This document shows, one piece after another, positions 60,811 to 64,000 of a stretch of 64,000 nt of DNA (its first letter is position 1; the number at the start of each line of letters is the position of its first letter). This stretch comes from a virus. The notes under the pieces were generated by a model that did not search any database, was not told where the DNA came from, and worked only from the letters and a program-made list of their open reading frames with translations. The stretch lies in IMG/VR virus record IMGVR_UViG_3300034093_002316, positions 1 through 64,000 of that record; one strand, 5' to 3'. The translations under genes were made by a program, and so were the position numbers.

Positions 60811-61353
60811 TTAATTAAGTTTCCAATCAATTTGATGATTATATACTCGGTGTGCATATCCGTTAATGCAAGGACGTCCTGTATTGTAACAACCAAACAC
60901 CGTTTTCCAATCGCCATATTTATTATACAGTTTGCGTAATACTTTCATCGATGTCATAACATTGTATTCGATGTCATTGCGTAAACGTTGGCGTGATACA
61001 TTGTCTCGATTGTTACTTCTCGCAGTAGGTAACATGATTTGCATTGGACCTAAGGCACCTGCCGATGATCCTTGTGCTGGATTGTACTTCCAATGAAATG
61101 GACCTCGGTATCCTGTTTCTGCTTTAGCTATGCCATATGCAAACCGTTTAGGAACGTTGAATGAATCTGCATATTTTTCTATGTTAAAATACATTTGAAG
61201 ACACGGAGGATCCGTTGATGTGATGGCATTATATGACCTTGTAGACAATTCCGGTGTTGACGAAACTACACTAATAGAATTAAAAAAAAGATTGATAGCG
61301 ACTAACGATGCAGCCGCTATCAACAAAACTTTAAGTTTAGTCATGCTTTGCAT
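60811..61353 (-). CDS. SLT-type lytic transglycosylase
   Basis: 180 residues. After a membrane or signal-anchor helix (KLKVLLIAAASLVAINLFF, residues 6-24), an SLT domain follows: FAYGIAKAETGYRGPF (about 71-86, catalytic Glu79), SSAGALGPMQIMLPTARS (about 95-112), NDIEYNVMTSMKVLRKLYNK (about 125-144) and VFGCYNTGRPC (about 152-162). The E-GPMQIM-YNxG series is that of family-1 transglycosylases. It cuts peptidoglycan and, because of the N-terminal anchor, would act at the periplasmic side of the inner membrane. Either ATG at 61353 or 61344 is possible. It overlaps the upstream gene. Confidence 0.9.
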   Translation of the reverse strand: MQSMTKLKVLLIAAASLVAINLFFNSISVVSSTPELSTRSYNAITSTDPPCLQMYFNIEKYADSFNVPKRFAYGIAKAETGYRGPFHWKYNPAQGSSAGALGPMQIMLPTARSNNRDNVSRQRLRNDIEYNVMTSMKVLRKLYNKYGDWKTVFGCYNTGRPCINGYAHRVYNHQIDWKLN

Positions 61354-61657
61354 TTTGATAAATACGATTCGTATACATCTTGAATATTGTCATTCCAACG
61401 GAATCGGAATACACAACATACTTTCCGGTGTTTCTTTCAACCAGCATGAGCTCATTGGCATCATTTACTGCAATTGAAATTTCACTTGGTGCAAAGGCCT
61501 TTGAGTATGGATTAACTTCTACTACTTCCTTAGGCGGATAATTCTGAGTATATCGGCCAATGAAGAAGCCTAGTACCAATGCTCCAACTAGAATAACATA
61601 ATTAATTACGCGTTTCATAGCTGTTACAAACTGTTCTTTACTTACAGGCATTTTCAT
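61337..61657 (-). CDS. Single-TM protein upstream of the transglycosylase
   Basis: 106 residues: a transmembrane helix RVINYVILVGALVLGFFIGR at about 16-35 and a periplasmic alpha/beta tail (SEISIAVNDANELMLVERNT; VVYSDSVGMTIFKMYTNRIY). The overlap with the transglycosylase gene and the shared membrane location suggest a functional pair. No family known. A start at the internal ATG (residue 14) is also possible. Confidence 0.7.
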   Translation of the reverse strand: MKMPVSKEQFVTAMKRVINYVILVGALVLGFFIGRYTQNYPPKEVVEVNPYSKAFAPSEISIAVNDANELMLVERNTGKYVVYSDSVGMTIFKMYTNRIYQNAKHD

Positions 61658-61675
61658 ATATATTTGGTTTTGGGA

Positions 61676-61954
61676 TTACTTGGTTGTGTTGCATTTAACT
61701 GCAAACGCTTCAATTGATTTTACCCCACACGGACATGTGCGAGTAACGCTATCAAATTTGCAATTGGTTCTTGACTTCAATTTGCTTTGAATCCATACGT
61801 GCTGTTCTGCTTCTATGGACGTCATTTCCACATCCGGATACACCGTACGTGCAATTCTTAACTTGGGTTTTTCTTGCCTAGGCAGTTTGCATAACATACC
61901 GAAACGGCGTAACAACAATAAAAAAGATGTGTTTATGTTTCTTTTTCTTTTCAT
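61676..61954 (-). CDS. Small basic Cys-containing protein
   Basis: 92 residues: MKRKRNINTSFLLLLRRFGM, LCKLPRQEKPKLRIARTVYP and KSRTNCKFDSVTRTCPCGVK. Five Cys residues, including CPC, give a possible metal site in the C-terminal half. The N-terminus has a short hydrophobic stretch (SFLLLL) but no clear signal. Unknown. Confidence 0.6.
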   Translation of the reverse strand: MKRKRNINTSFLLLLRRFGMLCKLPRQEKPKLRIARTVYPDVEMTSIEAEQHVWIQSKLKSRTNCKFDSVTRTCPCGVKSIEAFAVKCNTTK

Positions 61955-62017
61955 GGCTTCTTATTTTCTATAATATAAGAAGTCTTTTTAAATAATCCAA
62001 CCGGCCTGGATGATTAA

Positions 62018-62353
62018 TTAATCTTTAAGTAAGTTTTTCTTTGCGTTTTTAATGTCAAAATATGTATCAACTAATTTGTCAATACGTTTATCCGTATACG
62101 AAGTGCATGCACGTTCCGTTTCATTGCATACGAGATGCATTGTTTCAACGCCATGGTTCAATTGATTTCGTAAGGTTTGTTCTACCATGTTAATTTCGCG
62201 TGATAGTTCGCGTTCGTCATCTTCTAAACGACGTTTTAGTTTAACTACTTCTCTAGTTATCGAAACAACCTTAAGCATTCCTATAACAGTTGCAACTGCT
62301 AATGCAAATACAACCATCGTAACAATACCTATAGCAAATGATTCTAAGTTCAT
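62018..62353 (-). CDS. Single-TM coiled-coil protein
   Basis: 111 residues: transmembrane SFAIGIVTMVVFALAVATVI at about 5-24, then a coiled coil (TREVVKLKRRLEDDERELSR; EINMVEQTLRNQLNHGVETM) and a charged end (DKLVDTYFDIKNAKKNLLKD). Topology resembles an inner-membrane spanin but no outer partner is seen beside it. Unknown. Confidence 0.7.
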   Translation of the reverse strand: MNLESFAIGIVTMVVFALAVATVIGMLKVVSITREVVKLKRRLEDDERELSREINMVEQTLRNQLNHGVETMHLVCNETERACTSYTDKRIDKLVDTYFDIKNAKKNLLKD

Positions 62354-62390
62354 ATATTCTCCTTTGTTAATCCAGGCCGGATTGAATCAT

Positions 62391-62960
62391 TTAGTCCCAC
62401 CAATCTCCGATTCGTTGGTCCAATATTTTAAATAGTAATCTTCTTGAACGTTCTTGATTGTCCCATGCAATACAGACTGCCAATGAGGTTCTGTCTTCCG
62501 GTACCGTTTCATCGCCCCACCATGCAATTTTTCCTTGTAGTGCACGTTTATATTGTAGAGGATACAATGCAAAGTATTCATCTAAATTGTCTTTGACAAT
62601 TGTCGATTCCACCGTATAGTGTCGTTTAGTTTCATCTGTTGCAACAAATTCATGTTTCCTTTCAACATAATCTAAGTATTCATCTGCATACGATTCTTTT
62701 TGTTGAATGTAACATAATCTGGCACATAATAACATCACTTCAACATCCCGTTGAGATGACACGTGCCGATCTCTCGATGCCATTCCATATGCTTGTTGTT
62801 CCAATTTGAATTGTAGCATTCGATAAATGTATGCTGAATCATAGTCGCGATCCTTCCATATTACCGGAAACCATTTCCATAGATTTTTTATTCCCGTAAC
62901 GAAGCTTTTAGGCCAATGTTTAGCATCATAGTGCCACCACAACTTAATTTTCTGTATCAC
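62391..62960 (-). CDS. Conserved phage protein, WHYD-type
   Basis: 189 residues from a GTG at 62958-62960; a TTG at 63005 would overlap the upstream gene by 62 nt. Family-like blocks: VIQKIKLWWHYDAKHWPKSF, VTGIKNLWKWFPVIWKDRDY and AYIYRMLQFKLEQQ, followed by SYADEYLDYVERKHEF. These occur in Bacteroidota and other large phages as an uncharacterised protein. Trp-rich N-terminus. Function unknown. Confidence 0.75.
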   Translation of the reverse strand: MIQKIKLWWHYDAKHWPKSFVTGIKNLWKWFPVIWKDRDYDSAYIYRMLQFKLEQQAYGMASRDRHVSSQRDVEVMLLCARLCYIQQKESYADEYLDYVERKHEFVATDETKRHYTVESTIVKDNLDEYFALYPLQYKRALQGKIAWWGDETVPEDRTSLAVCIAWDNQERSRRLLFKILDQRIGDWWD

Positions 62961-63294
62961 TGTGTTGTAATTTAAATAGTTCGTATGTACTGTTTTCCGT
63001 ATCAAACTTGATATAGTCTTCTCGTTGTTCTACAATACGCGTAATGGTAGTAGTTTGCCAGGTGAAGAAATGATTGAATGGCGACATAATTAAAGATCTT
63101 CCAACAGCTGGCTCATTGTGTTTTGCTTTGAACCATCCCATATCATCAAATTCAAGCCACATTACTTCAGCCGACTTCTTAGTTAATCCGTCTCGTTCTC
63201 TGACAAGTTTCCAATTAAGCGGAGGCGATGGCGGTATCATGTCACTTAAATCTTCCAATGTTACCGGAATGCGTTTTTGCTTTAGTTTACTCAT
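62944..63294 (-). CDS. Hypothetical protein
   Basis: 116 residues: basic MSKLKQKRIPVTLEDLSDMI, then a beta-rich middle (WKLVRERDGLTKKSAEVMWL; EFDDMGWFKAKHNEPAVGRS) and TTTITRIVEQREDYIKFDTE. Possibly a small nucleic-acid-binding barrel. Coupled with the next gene by a 17-nt overlap with its GTG start. Confidence 0.65.
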   Translation of the reverse strand: MSKLKQKRIPVTLEDLSDMIPPSPPLNWKLVRERDGLTKKSAEVMWLEFDDMGWFKAKHNEPAVGRSLIMSPFNHFFTWQTTTITRIVEQREDYIKFDTENSTYELFKLQHSDTEN

Positions 63295-63295
63295 A

Positions 63296-63520
63296 TCATT
63301 CTAATGTTAATCCGCTTTCGCCACGTAACTCATGTAACTTTTCTCTAATTTTTTCTACAGCTACATAAGCTTCGCCGATTAACTTGTCATTATATTTAAG
63401 TTCGGATCTTAAATGTTGATCTAAATCCCAAACCAACATCTTCCACTTCCAACCGTTGATAGCAGATTCCATATCTTCTCTATCTTCAAACGGATCAAAT
63501 TCTATTGTTACTTTTGCCAT
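63296..63520 (-). CDS. Small conserved phage protein, KVTIEFDPFED type
   Basis: 74 residues: MAKVTIEFDPFEDREDMESA, INGWKWKMLVWDLDQHLRSE and LKYNDKLIGEAYVAVEKIRE. The W-K-x-x-VWDLDQ-x-LRSE-x-KY pattern is frequent in phages of diverse hosts. It is probably a small beta-alpha protein of unknown function. It starts 1 nt after the end of the next gene. Confidence 0.75.
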   Translation of the reverse strand: MAKVTIEFDPFEDREDMESAINGWKWKMLVWDLDQHLRSELKYNDKLIGEAYVAVEKIREKLHELRGESGLTLE

Positions 63521-63531
63521 ATTATTTCATT

Positions 63532-63678
63532 TTAAAAGTTATCTCTAATTAAATTACATTTTTCACATGATTCAAAGCTTGAACCATTATCCTTTCTGTA
63601 TATCCATTTATATTTATGAATACAAAAAAAGTGCTGATGAAAAAATGTTTTTATTGATATCCATGTATTTCCTAACAT
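63532..63678 (-). CDS. Small HxC-type protein
   Basis: 48 residues: MLGNTWISIKTFFHQHFFCI, HKYKWIYRKDNGSSFESCEK then CNLIRDNF. The HFFCIHKYKW and SFESCEKC blocks give a CxH and a CxxC pair, consistent with one zinc site. The same motif order is frequent in small proteins of Bacteroidota phages. Good start and stop; within the gene cluster at the right end. Confidence 0.7.
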   Translation of the reverse strand: MLGNTWISIKTFFHQHFFCIHKYKWIYRKDNGSSFESCEKCNLIRDNF

Positions 63679-63696
63679 TTTATTCTGATTTAAAGG

Positions 63697-63909
63697 TTAT
63701 CTATATACTGTTGGTTGTCTGCTTGGCAAAAATTTATCCATCATGTTAAAAAACTCTCTATATTCTTTGAGTCTTTCATTCTGGTCTTCAATCCATTTTT
63801 CCTGTTTGCCAATATAGTATTTGATTAATTTATTTTCTTCCGAATCATCTAGATTATCAATAAGTTTTTTAGCTTCTTTTAATTTGTAATCTGGTTTAAA
63901 AAATGCCAT
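63697..63909 (-). CDS. Small helical protein
   Basis: 70 residues: MAFFKPDYKLKEAKKLIDNL, DDSEENKLIKYYIGKQEKWI and EDQNERLKEYREFFNMMDKF. Two long charged helices (helical hairpin). Unknown family. Transcribed with the neighbouring small gene. Confidence 0.65.
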   Translation of the reverse strand: MAFFKPDYKLKEAKKLIDNLDDSEENKLIKYYIGKQEKWIEDQNERLKEYREFFNMMDKFLPSRQPTVYR

Positions 63910-63910
63910 C

Positions 63911-64000
63911 CTATTCTGATTTAAAGGTTAATTCTTTTATCCAATCTTCAAATTTTACCAATGGCAAACTGGCTCTATCACATCGTACACAAAATTCTGC
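63911..64000 (-). CDS. Partial gene (5' end outside window)
   Basis: Only the last 29 residues are visible: AEFCVRCDRASLPLVKFEDW then IKELTFKSE. The CVRC pair may be part of a zinc site. Nothing more can be said. Confidence 0.5.
   Translation of the reverse strand, partial: AEFCVRCDRASLPLVKFEDWIKELTFKSE

Overview
The window is 64 kb of a T4-like (myovirus-type) tailed phage genome whose host is most likely a member of the Bacteroidota. T4-type proteins are recognisable: large terminase (gp17), a fused Mre11/Rad50 nuclease (gp47 and gp46), primase (gp61), baseplate wedge proteins (gp6, gp25), a gp5-like hub protein and a gp55-like late sigma factor. The host inference rests on the promoter -10 elements (TAnnTTTA, close to the Bacteroidota TAnnTTTG), on small families typical of that phylum and its phages (DUF4494-like, Hc1-like, DUF4177-like, a KLTAVEWL-type protein), and on leaders without a normally spaced Shine-Dalgarno. 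Almost every gene is on the minus strand; the exception is a three-gene plus-strand island (34.5-38.6 kb).

Layout. 1-4 kb: terminase (3' end outside the window), three small membrane, coiled-coil or Cys-rich proteins, a Pro/Ala-rich protein and a free-standing HNH/NUMOD3 homing endonuclease. 4-13.4 kb: a fusion of a HIGH-type nucleotidyltransferase and a ligase-like domain, a tail or fibre protein, the Mre11-Rad50 fusion and the primase. 13.6-31 kb: an endonuclease-I-like resolvase, a short kinase-like protein, then a long tail and baseplate block ending in the late sigma factor. 31-34.4 kb: HD phosphohydrolase, a zinc-ribbon microprotein, a four-helix membrane protein and UV damage endonuclease. 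34.5-47.4 kb: proteins that share a short amphipathic N-terminus ending in [L/I]-x-E, plus small accessory genes (methyltransferase, ferritin-like, Hc1-like, GH24 lysozyme). 47.4-54.1 kb: a more GC-rich block of small early genes, nearly all with their own almost identical promoter, including an AAA+ ATPase and an RpoD-like sigma factor. 54.1-55.3 kb: a mostly gene-free stretch with structured RNA candidates and about sixteen copies of a TCTAAAAAT repeat. 55.3-64 kb: small accessory genes, including a DnaJ-type zinc protein, a lipoprotein and a lytic transglycosylase.

Regulation appears to follow two programmes. Early genes carry TTGACA or TAGGAA, a 17-nt spacer, TAnnTTTA, and a GAGAGATATG leader. 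Late and structural genes carry an oriented ATATTTAT motif a short distance upstream of the start. The phage encodes both an RpoD-like and a gp55-like sigma factor, which may serve these programmes. The most unusual content is the family of proteins with a capsid-targeting-like N-terminal tag. Its cargo includes a truncated kinase fold, a lysozyme with an SGNH-like domain, and a membrane-active protein resembling a pre-toxin region. The 3'-end elements complementary to the early leaders and the TCTAAAAAT array are the other main candidates for undescribed biology.
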